Below are positions 51,480-64,000 of a stretch of 64,000 nucleotides of DNA, piece by piece. Origin of the DNA: Diphasiastrum complanatum (taxonomy: Eukaryota; Streptophyta; Lycopodiopsida; Lycopodiales; Lycopodiaceae). The DNA lies in contig CM055097.1 of assembly GCA_029204225.1 (NCBI GenBank), forward strand, positions 67,858,801 to 67,922,800. Reading direction: 5' to 3'. Below the pieces are notes generated by a model that worked only from the letters and a program-made list of their open reading frames with translations, searched no databases and was not told the DNA's origin. Every line of letters starts with the position of its first letter. The first letter of the stretch is position 1. The position numbers and the translations under genes were made by a program.

Positions 51480-51769
51480 AATTATCAAAGCTTATTTTAA
51501 TGTGAACAAACCATAAAGTATGATTGTACTTGTAGTGTATCGAAAACCAAATTCAAATATGATGTGTTTTTGAACACAATAGAGGATACATTACAAAATG
51601 CATCCACAGACATACCAACACCAACAACCATTCTTGGAGACTTAAATATCAATATGCTTGCTTGCAACAACCATGCCAACCATCTTACAACATTCATGCA
51701 AAAACATGGTTTCCAAGAAACTATCACTACACCAACAACATGGTATGGAAGCCAATTAGATCATATATG
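51480..51769 (+). pseudogene. Exonuclease-endonuclease-phosphatase (EEP) type nuclease fragment, 5' part
   Basis: The frames read MIVLVVYRKPNS, then FLNTIEDTLQ, TTILGDLNINMLACNNHANH, TFMQKHGFQETITTPT and TWYGSQLDHI. LGDxNI plus the terminal G-S-x-L-D-H block mark the EEP (AP-endonuclease-like) fold used by non-LTR elements and by Helentron-type Helitrons. The frame is cut in the DHI-W motif by the copia element at 51770 and resumes after it at 56500. An earlier frameshift lies near 51560. No RT or helicase is visible next to it. The parent element is unknown. Confidence 0.6.
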
Positions 51770-52043
51770 AGTTAGAATTAAAGTAGAATCACTGTGTTAC
51801 TGTACTGTGGGTCCTATCAGTGGATAAAAATGAGTTGGCCTCGCCACGAGGCAAGTCGACGGGACACGCGTCCCACCAACGGCAACCTGGGTCATGCATG
51901 GGTTGCCTGAGTGAACAACTATATGTACAGTGTAATTTCATTTTGAGAAATACAGTTGCTATGTGAGCTTGCTGTGGAGAGTATTTTCTATTTGTGTTAC
52001 TGTGTAGCATGATCTGTGTTCCTGTGCAAAGCAAATTCTAAGT
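51770..52043 (+). repeat. 5' LTR (274 bp) of a copia element
   Basis: The LTR runs from AGTTAGAATT to AATTCTAAGT. It matches the 3' LTR at 56226-56499 over its whole length, with 13 substitutions by eye, 12 of them transitions. It is flanked by ATATG (51765-51769), which recurs at 56500-56504, and is followed immediately by a primer-binding site. The ends are AG...GT, not TG...CA. Confidence 0.92.
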
Positions 52044-52056
52044 TGGTATCAGAGCC
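52044..52056 (+). promoter_or_regulatory. Primer-binding site of the copia element
   Basis: TGGTATCAGAGCC abuts the 5' LTR with no spacer and fixes the LTR end at 52043. Confidence 0.92.
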
Positions 52057-53272
52057 GTACAGGGAGGGTACACAGTACAACATCGTCGTTGAAGAGAGCC
52101 TCGGGAGAACTGTCTTCTGAGAGTTCGGGGTTTACGGCGAGTTGAAGATGGGAAGAGAAGCACTGGTGCACGGTTTCTAGTTTATAGAGGCTTGCTAAGC
52201 TCAACAGAGGGATTATTAGCCTGTGCATAGCATCAGATAGGTAAAAAATTGTCAATTTGGAAGCCACCTGAAAATTGAAACCGGGCTTGGGGTTACGATT
52301 TTTATACATAATTGGTGATGTCTTCGTTGTTTGTGCACCGTTTTGGATGTCGTAAGGACAGGAAGGAAGCTAATCACATTATCAACCAGCCATGGAGAGA
52401 TTCTGAGGTTTATGTCAAAGATTTGTCTCCAGACAGTTAACCTAGCAGATTTGCAGTAAAAAGATGAAAAAAGCCACTTTGTCAAGTTGAGCTAAAATCA
52501 CCGTTTCTCCATGGAATTTCTTGAATGAACACTCTACAGTCTTGGAATCAGTAGGGCGACCCTGCTTCAGGCCTCAGATCGTGCTCAAATCGATCCATAG
52601 GCGAGTTAGATCAAGCAATTTTGAGTGTGGGGAGGCGCGACCACAGATAGAGAGGTCGCGGGCTGTTAGCGCACCCAACGCGATGGATGCTGTAGCGTCT
52701 AGAAGGCCGTAGCGACTGTATTAGTGTGGTTCAATGCCCAGATGCAGTTTGAACCTTTGGATGAGGTGTCAAATGCATCGACGGTCTAGAACTTGTGATG
52801 GGAGAGAAACTTGGACCACAAGATTTGGTTCAGCCATTGGATGAGCTTTGAACAGGGCCCTGAAGAAGTGAAGTGCATTCTGGCCTTCAACCTCATTGAA
52901 AATTTTCATACTAAAAGTTGAGTTGGGTCGTTCCTTCACAAGTGAAGAGTGAAGTTTCTTCAAGGTGAAGAAACATTTCAAAAACTAGAAAAGTCCCTAT
53001 TTTTGGGTTCTTTGCCCGACAGAGTGATTGCAGTGGAGAAAGTGTTTGGAGTATGCCAGAAGTGATTTCACCATTCCACTGGGCACGTTGTTGGGAGTTG
53101 ACAACTGAGTGCATTTCGGAAGTCGACGCCGGTTTGGCTTTCAAATTGGTGGAAAAGCGGCAAGTAGCCTGGTAAGGGAAAAAGTGCAGGTCATTATTTT
53201 CAACTTCTGACATCACTGTTGACCTCGGCATACTGTTCTTAGCCTAAGGCAGAAGTTTCAAGCAGTTTTGCG

Positions 53273-54235
53273 ATGGCAGACATGGGAGAGTCCATTTTGA
53301 GTGAAAGTAGCAAATCGGATGGGATATTCAAAATGAAAAACATACTGATGGAGAAAGACGTGTGGGAAGTCGTCACAGGTGATGAGAGAAGGCCGCCAAA
53401 TGAAGCAGATATCAAAGTGTTCGACAAAAAGATGAGGAAAGCTTTGACCTTCATTAACTTGTCAGCGAAGGATCACATCATTACCCAAATTTGTGATGTT
53501 GTTACACCCAGACAGGCATGGGATGTGCTAAAGGAGCAGTTCGAGACGTCAAATCCGTCAAGAATCATGTTTCTGAAGTCAAAGTTGAATAGTGCCCGCA
53601 TGGAGCAAGGAGAGCACATTCAGACGTACATGACCAGAATTAAGACAATGAAAGATGAACTGCATTCTATTGGTGAGCGCATATGTGATGTGGAGCTGGT
53701 GCACAATGCATTGTGCGGCATTGCAGAACCCTATCAGATGTTTGTGAGCGGAATAACATCAAGAGAAAGATTGCCAACCTTTGACGAGCTCACAGGAATC
53801 TTGATGCAGGAAGAGCAACGGCGAGAAATGGTGAAAGCTAGACGTCAAAATACTGACGATCAGGCACTTGCAACACGCCAAAAACAAGGCAAGGGCAAGG
53901 GCAAGAAGAAGACTAAGCAGCAATTTGCCAAGTCTCAGGAGGCTGAGGGATCTTCCGGTAAAACTAAGAAGAAAGACAAGTGCCTCCATTGTGGTACAAA
54001 GGGCCATTGGAAGAGTGAATGTCGCAAATTCCTGGCAGAACAAGACAAGGGAAAACCAAAACAAGCAGGTAATCTTGTCGATGAGGGTGAGATTGAAGAC
54101 TCTAGCGTCTTCATATCTGCATTGTCATCTAATCAAGATGATCAAGCATGGTATATTGACTCGGGAGCCACAAGACACATGACAAGTAACAAGAATTGGT
54201 TCAGTAGTTTGAAGACGAGGATGCTGAGAAGATAG
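53273..54235 (+). CDS. Copia gag with start of protease
   Basis: 320 residues, with ATG at 53273. A UBN2/DUF4219-like gag lies at about 15-200 (MKNILMEKDVWEVV, ITQICDVVTPRQAWDVLKEQ, YMTRIKTMKDELHSIGE). A Lys/Gly-rich linker follows, then a zinc knuckle CLHCGTKGHWKSEC (CX2CX4HX4C). The protease start WYIDSGATRHMTSNKNWF follows at about 295, with the DSGA catalytic motif intact. After that the reading frame changes and integrase is skipped, so the protein ends in unrelated residues. Gag packages the element RNA; this one could still be translated. Confidence 0.85.
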   Translation: MADMGESILSESSKSDGIFKMKNILMEKDVWEVVTGDERRPPNEADIKVFDKKMRKALTFINLSAKDHIITQICDVVTPRQAWDVLKEQFETSNPSRIMFLKSKLNSARMEQGEHIQTYMTRIKTMKDELHSIGERICDVELVHNALCGIAEPYQMFVSGITSRERLPTFDELTGILMQEEQRREMVKARRQNTDDQALATRQKQGKGKGKKKTKQQFAKSQEAEGSSGKTKKKDKCLHCGTKGHWKSECRKFLAEQDKGKPKQAGNLVDEGEIEDSSVFISALSSNQDDQAWYIDSGATRHMTSNKNWFSSLKTRMLRR

Positions 54236-54261
54236 ACACATCCACTGGGAAAGATGGTATA

Positions 54262-56171
54262 GTGAGGATACCACCTGATGATGATCCATTCATTGACCTT
54301 CCGAGTGATGAACATGAGGATACATCTCAAGATACTACTACTCAACCTCAAGAAATAGGTTGGAGAGGTAGGGACAACCCTTTTGGTGCAAAAAGGATTG
54401 AAGTTGCAGGTGACAAACGCAAGGAAAAGGATGTACCGTGGGATACATTTTCACCAGGAAGCCGATCAGCTGACAGGAAGCTCCCTAAGTGGTTTGAGAG
54501 ACTGTTGGAGAGCCGCGACATAGATGACTTTCCAGGATCATCTAACCAGGGAGAGCTACGAAGATCAACAAGAGAGAAGACACTACCTGAAAGGTATGAA
54601 GCAAATTATGCTCTCTTATCTAGCATTATTCAAAGCAAAGAACCTTCGACTTATGGTGAAGCGAAGGATGATGACATTTGGGTCAAGGCCATGGGAGAGG
54701 AGATGGAGTCAATTGCTAAGCATAGCACACGAGACTTAGTAGAACCACCATTTGGCAAGAAACCCATTGGTTGCAAATGGGTATACAGGACTAAGTACCA
54801 TGCAGATGGAAGTATAGCAAAGCACAAGGCAAGATTGGTGATCAAAGGGTACGCACAAAATAAAGGCATCGACTATGAGGGGACCTTTGCGCCGGTTTGT
54901 AAGTGGAATACTCTACGTCTACTTGTTGCTTTAGCTTCACATTTTGTTTGGCCTTTGCATCAGATGGATTTGAAATTTGCTTTTCTAAATGGTGAGTTAG
55001 AAGAAGAAGTGTTCATGGATCAACCTGAAGGCTTTGTAACGAAGGGACAGGAAAATAAAGTATGTCACTTGAAGAAAGCACTTTATGGTCTTAAACAAGC
55101 ACCACGTACGTCATATAGCAGGATTGATGCCTACTTTCATTCAAAAGGGATGGTGAGAACACATTCTGATCCAAATCTATATGTCTTATGCTTTGATGGT
55201 ATGGTTGCTTTGATTGCTCTTTATGTTGATGACTTGATTATTACGGGAATAATCAAGAGATGATAGACATGATCAAGAAAGACCTCATGGAACAATTCGA
55301 GATGACAAATCTCAGTCTGATGCATTATTGTCTTGGAGTAAAAGTGTGGCAAAAAGGACATGAAGTGGGTTTAACACAGGTGAAGTATGTCAAAGAGTTG
55401 TTGCACAGGTTTATGTTGCAGGATTGCAAACCAGTAAACACTCCTATTGAACCAGGTAAAAAGCTTTCTAAGCTTGATGAGTCACAATCATTTGATGCTA
55501 CGTTATATAGACAATTAGTAGGGAGCTTGATTTACCTTACCACGACTAGACAAGATATATGCTATGTTGTTGGCATTGTAAGTCAGTTTATGGCAGCACC
55601 TACGGAAATGCATTGGAAGGCAGCTAAACGCATTTTGCGTTATGTGAAAGGCACTTCAGAGTATGGCTTGATTTACAGGAAGCATGATGGTTTACCTGAG
55701 TTGTGTGGCTATGTGGATGCGGATTGGGGAGGTGACTATGATGATCGTAGATCCACCACAGGGTATGTATTCCAGTTTTGCGGTAGTTGCTTTTTCTGGT
55801 CTAGTAAGAAGCAAAGTACAGTTGCTCTTTCCACCACAGAAGCATAGTATAAGGCAATGTGTAGTGCAACACATGAAGCTATATGGTTGAGACAAATCTT
55901 GGAAGAAATTGGCATGAAGCAGAAAAATCCCACGACTTTACATAGCGACAATCGGAGTGGCATTCAGCTAGCAAAGAATCCAGTGTTTCATGCGAGAACT
56001 AAACACATTGAGATTCAGTATCACTTCATATGTGAGAGGCTGCTGAGTTGTGAAATTCATGTTGTTCATTGTAGCACAGAAGAACAACTAGCTGATATTT
56101 TCACTAAGCCACTTACTGGAGAAAAGTTTGATAAGTTTAGATCAAAGCTTTCTGTACTTAAAGTTTGTTGA
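54262..56171 (+). pseudogene. Copia RT-RNase H, interrupted
   Basis: The first frame (54262-55263) enters after the lost integrase. It has an acidic linker, then RT with [51 protein letters not shown] and the catalytic ALYVDDLIITG. A frameshift near 55260 leads to a second frame (55260-55847): MTNLSLMHYCLGVKVW, PVNTPIEPGKKLSK, LVGSLIYLTTTRQDI and RNase H motifs ADWGGDYDDRRST and STTEA. A TAG replaces the Glu codon of the usual STTEAEYKA motif at 55845-55847. The frame then continues in register with HSDNRSGIQLAKN, ARTKHIEIQYHF and TKPLTGEKF to a stop near 56171. Inactive. Confidence 0.9.
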
Positions 56172-56225
56172 CTTTAAAGCTATGTATATGACTGTATAAA
56201 AATTAGACTCTACTTTAAGGGAGAG

Positions 56226-56499
56226 AGTTAGAATTAAAGTAAAATCATTGTGTTACTATACTGTGGGTCCTATCAGTGGATAAGGATCAGTTGGCCTCGC
56301 CACGAGGCAAGTCGACGGGACACGCATCCCGCCAACGACAACCTGGATCATGCATGGGTTGCCTGAGTGAACAACTATATGTACAGTGTAATTTCATTTT
56401 GAGAAATACAGTTGCTATGTGAGCTTGTTGTGGAGAGTGTTTTCTGTTTGTGTTACTGTGTAGCATGATCTGTGTTCCTGTGCAAAGCAAATTCTAAGT
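56226..56499 (+). repeat. 3' LTR (274 bp) of the copia element
   Basis: The partner of 51770-52043. It follows the polypurine tract and ends AATTCTAAGT before the repeated ATATG. Confidence 0.92.
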
Positions 56500-56597
56500 A
56501 TATGGACAAATGCACACAATTTGAAAAGCTTCTACGAAGTCACGCACTCTTACTGGAGTGACCACTCACCATTTTATTACCTATATAGTGACCCAAA
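56500..56597 (+). pseudogene. EEP nuclease fragment, 3' part
   Basis: After the copia element and its target repeat the frame continues WTNAHNLKSFYEVTHSYWSD, then HSPFYYLY. The SDH motif is the last catalytic block of EEP nucleases. It fits in phase with the 5' part once the insertion and one ATATG are disregarded, so the two pieces were one frame. Confidence 0.6.
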
Positions 56598-59271
56598 TAT
56601 CATGTAAGCCTCCTTCATCGGGTTTCTATTGTTGGAAGTAGTGTTGCTGTGAAACTCAACATAAAGAGTAGTATTCCTGTCATCGCATTCCTGGAAAGAA
56701 CTAGGACAACTTGTAACTACCCTACTTGGTGACTTGCATCGAACAATAACTTTTAAATCACCTTCTAACATTCACACTTTTCACATGCAATTTCTTGTAC
56801 TAGGATGAATTTCCCCATCTTTTGTTAATAAAAATAGACAATTTCTTTTCATGTCACATCTACATCTACTCTATCACATGTAAAATAAAATAAAATAAAA
56901 TACCAACTTAAGGCAGGGCCAAGTGGCTTGCCACATTCCCTTGTTTATTATGCCGTATGACTAGCTACCTAGCCCTAAACTAATTTAAATTTAAACTGAA
57001 GGGGACATTTGCCAGGGGCTTTCAAGCACTTCTTTGTTTGTCAAGAACTGTAACAAATGTCATAATTTGACACTATTTACGTCACCTAAAAAACGTCGCA
57101 CCATGTTGGGCACGTGGACGTCCACATCATTTTGGATGTCAAAATCCAATGGCCAGTGAGACATCGCAATGCAATGTCCCCGTAGACATCGGTCATCATA
57201 TGGTTGATGCCTCCGATGGGGCTGATCAGTATAGGCATCGTTTTGTGATTCATTTAATAGTCGTCGAAATCTGTTACTGCCCTCTTGCAACATATTTTGC
57301 GATGCCCACATCAATTCAAAATAAAAATTAAGTGCATGATTGCACGTTAGAAATTGCGACGAATGTTGTAGTTGTCTCAGATTGTTAAGTGGATGGTGTT
57401 TTATCTTCCTAGAGCATAACTGGATGTATTTCAACCGAGTTTAATTTTCATAAATTATAGGTGTATGGTACATTTTAAGTTGCAAGTGGGCTAACAATAA
57501 GCTATCAAAGAAGTCAAAAGCGACATTTCATTGGTGCTTATATTGCCAAACAATATTCTTTGTCAACATGTATCATGTTTTTAATCATGAAAGAATATTG
57601 TAAATACCTTCATGGCAATAGTTCTTACACAATTAGTCATTTATAACAATTTTAAAGAACGACGATGCAAAAGTAAAATTTAATAAGATCAAAAACTTGT
57701 TCAAACTTAGCCACAAATTTCCAACAACTCATTATATCCAATGTTTTCCCCTGAATCGGATGAATCACAATGAAAAAGGACACACATAGCAGTTTGATGT
57801 ACAAGCTTGCCACCAACAAGGATATGCTAAAGGAGGGATGTTATGAAGCATATCTTCAACCACTTGGTTCATTTGCTCAACAAACATTATTGTCTCTAAG
57901 GGATTTCCAGTACTCATGGATACCCTTAAGGGCCTCTCAATGACATTGAGAGAAAGCAATTCAAAAGATGCCATGAGATTAGAATATAATGATAAATAAA
58001 ATAGAATAGAATAGAATAGAATGGAACAATGTTATAATTTATTAAGTATTGATCCAATTTGTTAGTAATGTTAGAATAATATTAGCAATTTGTGAATTTT
58101 TTACAATAGATATTACATAATACAATGATAGAATAAAATATAAATTTGTTAGAATAGATTAGAATACAATATAATGAGATTAGAAAAGAGTAGCATAGAA
58201 TAGAACAATGTCAATTTGTGAATTTGTGTTTTGTATTGTGGTGAGGGTTTATAATTTAGGATTATATTTAAAACATATTAGCTATAAGCTTTTGAGCTTT
58301 GAAGCTACTAAACCCTACAGTGTATCTTCAAACACAATAACATATTGTGACATTTACTTGTAATAATGTTTCTATTGTGTATGAGAAAGTGTCCTATTTT
58401 TGAGTTGTGTGTATGTGACAAAGATAAAGAAAAGAAAAGAGAGCAAGCGTGGAACGAGTGAGCAAGCTTGGATAGAGAGCTTCGTGGTTACATGTGAGTT
58501 TGCATTGTTCATTTTTTGGAATATTTGAATAGTTTAACTTCATGAAGTCATTCTATTATGTAAAACCTAATATGGAAAAAAATATAGACTAAGGATATTT
58601 TATAAATAAGGATTAGTGTTTCAAGTGGTCTTTTGAAATCTCAAACCTTTAAAGATTAGGACACATGTTGTATACATATGCATGTAACCTCTTTGACAAG
58701 CTAACACAAGTTATGATTTTGATGCTACATTGATATTGTCTTTTGAGGACAAATAAATTCGATTTTTCTTGCTTTCTAGATGTTAGCTTGCTATTCTTCA
58801 ATGCTTACTCATTTGTTATATAGGTCTTATAAGCTAATGGAGTATAGATCTACATATCATTTTGAATCTTGATGCCTTCAAGAACTCTTGTGCAATGTTA
58901 GCGAGTTTACTTGATGCAACTAGTTGATGTTTAGTGTGCAAACTTTATTACTTGTTGATTATTTTTCGATTAGACTAAGATCCTTTTAGCTATTTTCAAT
59001 AGTTTTGACTACACTAGTTGTTCTTATTGCAAATAGAAATATGGAAGATGAGTGAAGAGTGCATTACCCTTTTGAATCTAAGTTGATCTTTGATCTGCGC
59101 CTTTAGATATTCTTCATAATGTAGAGTAATTAGGGTGCACTCACTCAATAAATATTGCATTCTACCTCGGTTTATTCTAGGTTGATCATGCTACTCAATT
59201 TTCGATCAGTCTCATCAAGCTAGTCTTGTCTTGGAGAGTGGTAACAGGTTGATTTCTTTAGATTATTCCAT
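56598..59271. other. No recognisable gene; AT-rich with simple repeats
   Basis: About 2.7 kb. (AAAAT)n lies at about 56881-56902 and (AATAG)n at about 58000-58022, with scattered further copies near 58150-58205. A minus-strand frame at 57060-57434 (124 residues) and another at 57765-57974 show no motif I know. Confidence 0.45.
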
Positions 59272-60140
59272 ATGAAAAACAAAGAGGAAATCATTTATTG
59301 TGTTTCATGGTCTAATGAATATTGTGCTTGGGATCTTATACAACCTATAGCTACCATTGATGTGATGGATTTTATTGACGGATTTTATAAACCATCCTAC
59401 CAAGGACACCGACATATTCTTGTGGCCACAATCACTACACAAAATGGGTCAAAGTCAAGGCACTAAAGGATTACATTTGAAAGAGAACCACCATACAAAT
59501 CATCACATGGCTCAGATGCCCACTTGAATTAGTTTCTGACAGAGGTAGATATTTCTTGAATTATGTCATTTTTTGCTTATTGTCTACTTTCAAGGTTGTG
59601 CATAAAGCCCTATTACTTTGAGAAAATGAACAAGCTAAAAGCATAAATAAAATGCTTATGGCCATTCTGATGAAGGAAATGAATGAAAAGGACAAGACAT
59701 GTTATGACCACTTCTTATCGTTCATATGGGCTTACGTATATACTGCACCATATACAAGATCTTGATAGGCCAACCAACGATTCTACCTTTTAAATTTATC
59801 TTATTATATTTTGCATGCAACAAGAATATAGTCTATGTGAAAGGCCAATTTATGGAATTGTACAGAAAATTTGATAAATCTTGATGAGGTCCACGTCCAT
59901 GCTCAATGGAAGCAATGGATTTCTAGCCAGAAGTAATGGCATGATCGCAAGACCCACCCTGCCAACATTGTTTTTGGAGATAAATTAGTTTTGTATTATC
60001 CTAACAAAATATTAAATGACAGACTACTAGTATTTACCCAAACTTGGGAGAGGCCCTAAAAGGTCCTTGAAATCTATGGCAACAATGTCATCCAACAAGA
60101 GCATGATAAAAAAACATATCAGTTTTTTTTAACAAAGTTC
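59272..60140 (+). pseudogene. Ty3/gypsy integrase remnant
   Basis: Across frames: DLIQPIATIDVMDFIDGFYK, PSYQGHRHILVATI, CPLELVSDRGRYFLNYVIF, NEQAKSINKMLMAIL and, later, KTHPANIVFGDKLVLYYPNK. This is the integrase catalytic core (D of MDFI, D of VSDRG) followed by the usual C-terminal segment with VGDLVLLY-like sequence. The catalytic Glu region (normally N-G-x-x-E-R-x-N) is altered to NEQAKSIN. There are many stops. No LTR was found next to it. Confidence 0.7.
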
Positions 60141-61020
60141 TAATAAATATAAATTGCAATCTCACGAGGTGCGTGATTACAACAAACATGCATAAGGTAA
60201 TATTTGAATAAGTTTTTTTACCAAGGATCTGCTCCATGATAGAAGATATAAGATCTTAAATTTGTTTTGACACATTCCTACAATACTTTATGTACTATTT
60301 TATATATCGTGCCATATGAAAGATAGAGAAGATATCAATCTTTTTGTACAATATGTAAAATCGATGCATAGACAAGAAAACAATGCAATGTGATTCAGAC
60401 TAAGACAACCATTGCTCCCATGGTCAACACTTTTGGATTTTCGCAAAATGTCTTATTATTTTAGGTTTGAATAAAAGCCACACCTTGTTTTCCATATTCA
60501 TTTTAATTGCAATCATAGTACAAGTTTCCTAAAATGAACTGTTTTCTCCAAGTTGTGCCCATTCTCCAACTCTTCAATACTTTGTCGTTTACCTTTCTTA
60601 GGTTCTCTCTAGTTTCAACTCTTTGAGCAAATAACTTCCATCAATTTGTTTTTCATACTGTCAACAAAAATACATTTCCCAATATGTAACTAATTGCTAC
60701 ATATTATGCTCTAGGTCAAAGTAGGCAAGAGAAAAAACGGTTGAAATTTGTTTAACTGGAGTACAAATCACCACTGAGGGAGAAGGAGGGAGCTTTTCAT
60801 CATGTTACATCTTTGCCACCTTACTTCATGATTTCTTTTTTATTTTGTCTTGTGTGATTGTAATAACCGACCAGGAAAGCTACTAAGATGAAGATAGGAT
60901 CAACACATAAAGAGACTTGTGGGAGCCAAACCACCCATTCAACTCAGATGTATCCGAACACCTCACCCCCGAGCCATACCAAGTGAATACAAGAGGAGAG
61001 GAGAGAAACTGGCAACCTAG
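60141..61020. other. No recognisable gene
   Basis: AT-rich sequence between the gypsy remnant and the SINE tandem. No motif seen. Confidence 0.4.
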
Positions 61021-61030
61021 AGCCAAAAGC

Positions 61031-61238
61031 TTATAATGCTTCTTGGTTTTCAAGGGGAGGTTCGAACCTGAGACCAAAGAAATTTTGGATGTCAAGCTAA
61101 CCAACTGAGCCAACCCCATGGTCAAAAGCTTATAATGCTTCTTGGTTTCCAAGGGGAGGCTCGAACCTGGGACCAAAGAAACTTTGGATGCCAAGCTAAC
61201 CAGTTGAGCCAACCCCGTTGGGTCAAAAGCTTATAATG
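61031..61238 (-). mobile_element. Tandem pair of tRNA-derived SINE heads (about 100-bp units)
   Basis: Two units (61031-61129 and 61130-61230, with the repeat word TTATAATG at 61031, 61130 and 61231). Each carries, on the minus strand, an A box (TGGCTCAGTTGG at 61112-61101; TGGCTCAACTGG at 61211-61200) and a B box (AGGTTCGAACCT at 61069-61058; AGGTTCGAGCCT at 61168-61157). The boxes lie 30-odd bases apart, as in a pol III tRNA promoter. The stems do not form a full tRNA cloverleaf. A related dispersed copy is at 48640-48800. The pair lies about 0.6 kb beyond the CYP90 stop. Confidence 0.7.
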
Positions 61239-61849
61239 GAGGAAGCCGTGTCCCTTCCCGTATACATAAGGGTAGGAAGCCTGTGCATGCACTGCTCCAC
61301 ATGTCTCAATAGGAGTGTCTAGGTACTCTCAAGGTTCTGACCTTGACATGGAATTAAATTGAGATGTAACCAATAATCTCGAATATCGGAGGTTCGATCC
61401 ACCATATAAGAACTATTCCAAATCCTTAGTTGAATATGGCCGTAAGAGGGATGGTCAACTCTATCACCCATAATTAAAAGAGATTTTTGATAAAGTACAT
61501 TTTACAGATTATTTGTTCACCTACTCAGAAAATAAATACATGTTATGAAAATGCAACAGCAAAAATGAGGTGGATGTAGCAGGTTGGTTTTCAGCAATCT
61601 CCTCTAGGGTTTCTGTTGTGCTAGAGCGATGAAGTCCAATTTGTCTCTATCAACAAAAGGTCCAAGACTTTACTGGCAATTTACACCAACTCCGAAAACT
61701 TGGGATGGATGTGGCAAATTGTATCTCAATATCCATCAGAAGTTTAATGGATGCTGAACTGCTTCAATGTCAAGAGTGATGATAGCTAAGAGCAATCCTT
61801 ATGTCGTGGCAATATGTAGTGAACCTGTGCAGTAGCTCTTCTGATTGTC

Positions 61850-64000
<2,151 letters not shown>

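Larger units (their letters stand above)
51770..56499 (+). mobile_element. Ty1/copia LTR retrotransposon with internal deletion
   Basis: The unit has 274-bp LTRs at both ends, a 5-bp target duplication ATATG, an abutting primer-binding site, and a polypurine tract AAGGGAGAG (56217-56225) next to the 3' LTR. Gag is intact; protease is cut short; integrase is missing; RT and RNase H are present with lesions. At 4.73 kb it is shorter than a full copia element. It inserted into an EEP nuclease frame. Confidence 0.92.

Noticed and set aside
57060-57434. 124-residue minus-strand frame
   Set aside because: No recognised domain, no supporting context; kept only as a note in the unassigned region.
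61031-61238. Possible genuine tRNA genes (A and B boxes on the minus strand)
   Set aside because: Stems do not pair into a cloverleaf, no plausible anticodon loop is seen, and the units are tandem with matching flanks, so SINE heads fit better.

Overview
This is a repeat-rich nuclear segment of a vascular plant. Two recognisable host genes, both on the minus strand, carry many introns with GT-AG borders. Almost everything else is decayed transposable elements: Ty1/copia and Ty3/gypsy LTR elements, non-LTR reverse transcriptases, a CACTA/En-Spm transposon and tRNA-derived SINE heads. Introns of up to about 11 kb packed with nested elements point to a large genome. The main LINE and a second divergent reverse transcriptase resemble types I associate with seed-free vascular plants (ferns, lycophytes) and possibly gymnosperms. 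That placement is an impression, not a proof.

Layout. 1-2440: gypsy integrase and copia remnants. 2671-5184: a non-autonomous LTR element, followed by a piece of a second LTR family. 6261-34329 (minus): an RGLG-type RING E3 ubiquitin ligase gene, reconstructed as 11 coding exons that together encode 407 residues. Its introns hold most of the transposons. The 10.9-kb intron 8331-19271 contains LINE fragments, a minus-strand gypsy, a chromodomain fragment with LTR, and a copia integrase piece. The 7.4-kb intron 22261-29686 contains a LINE 3' end, a chromovirus-type gypsy, a copia RT piece, a second LINE 3' end and G-rich hairpins. 34330-38696: upstream sequence and a divergent reverse transcriptase. 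38697-43015: a copia element. 43900-47950: a CACTA transposase interrupted by an LTR, with a divergent accessory reading frame. 51480-56597: an orphan endonuclease-like reading frame split by a copia element with two 274-bp LTRs and a clean 5-bp target duplication. 59272-60140: a gypsy integrase remnant. 61031-61238: tandem SINE heads. 61850-64000 (minus): the 3' part of a CYP90-family (brassinosteroid-type) cytochrome P450, running off the right edge.

The two host genes have no evident functional link beyond being neighbours. RGLG proteins are membrane-anchored ubiquitin ligases in hormone and stress signalling, and CYP90 enzymes act in brassinosteroid synthesis. The observation I consider most worth following is a two-tier hairpin at the 3' end of the LINE family. 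It is seen in three well-kept copies and one decayed copy, and three adjacent base pairs change in a compensatory way between copies.
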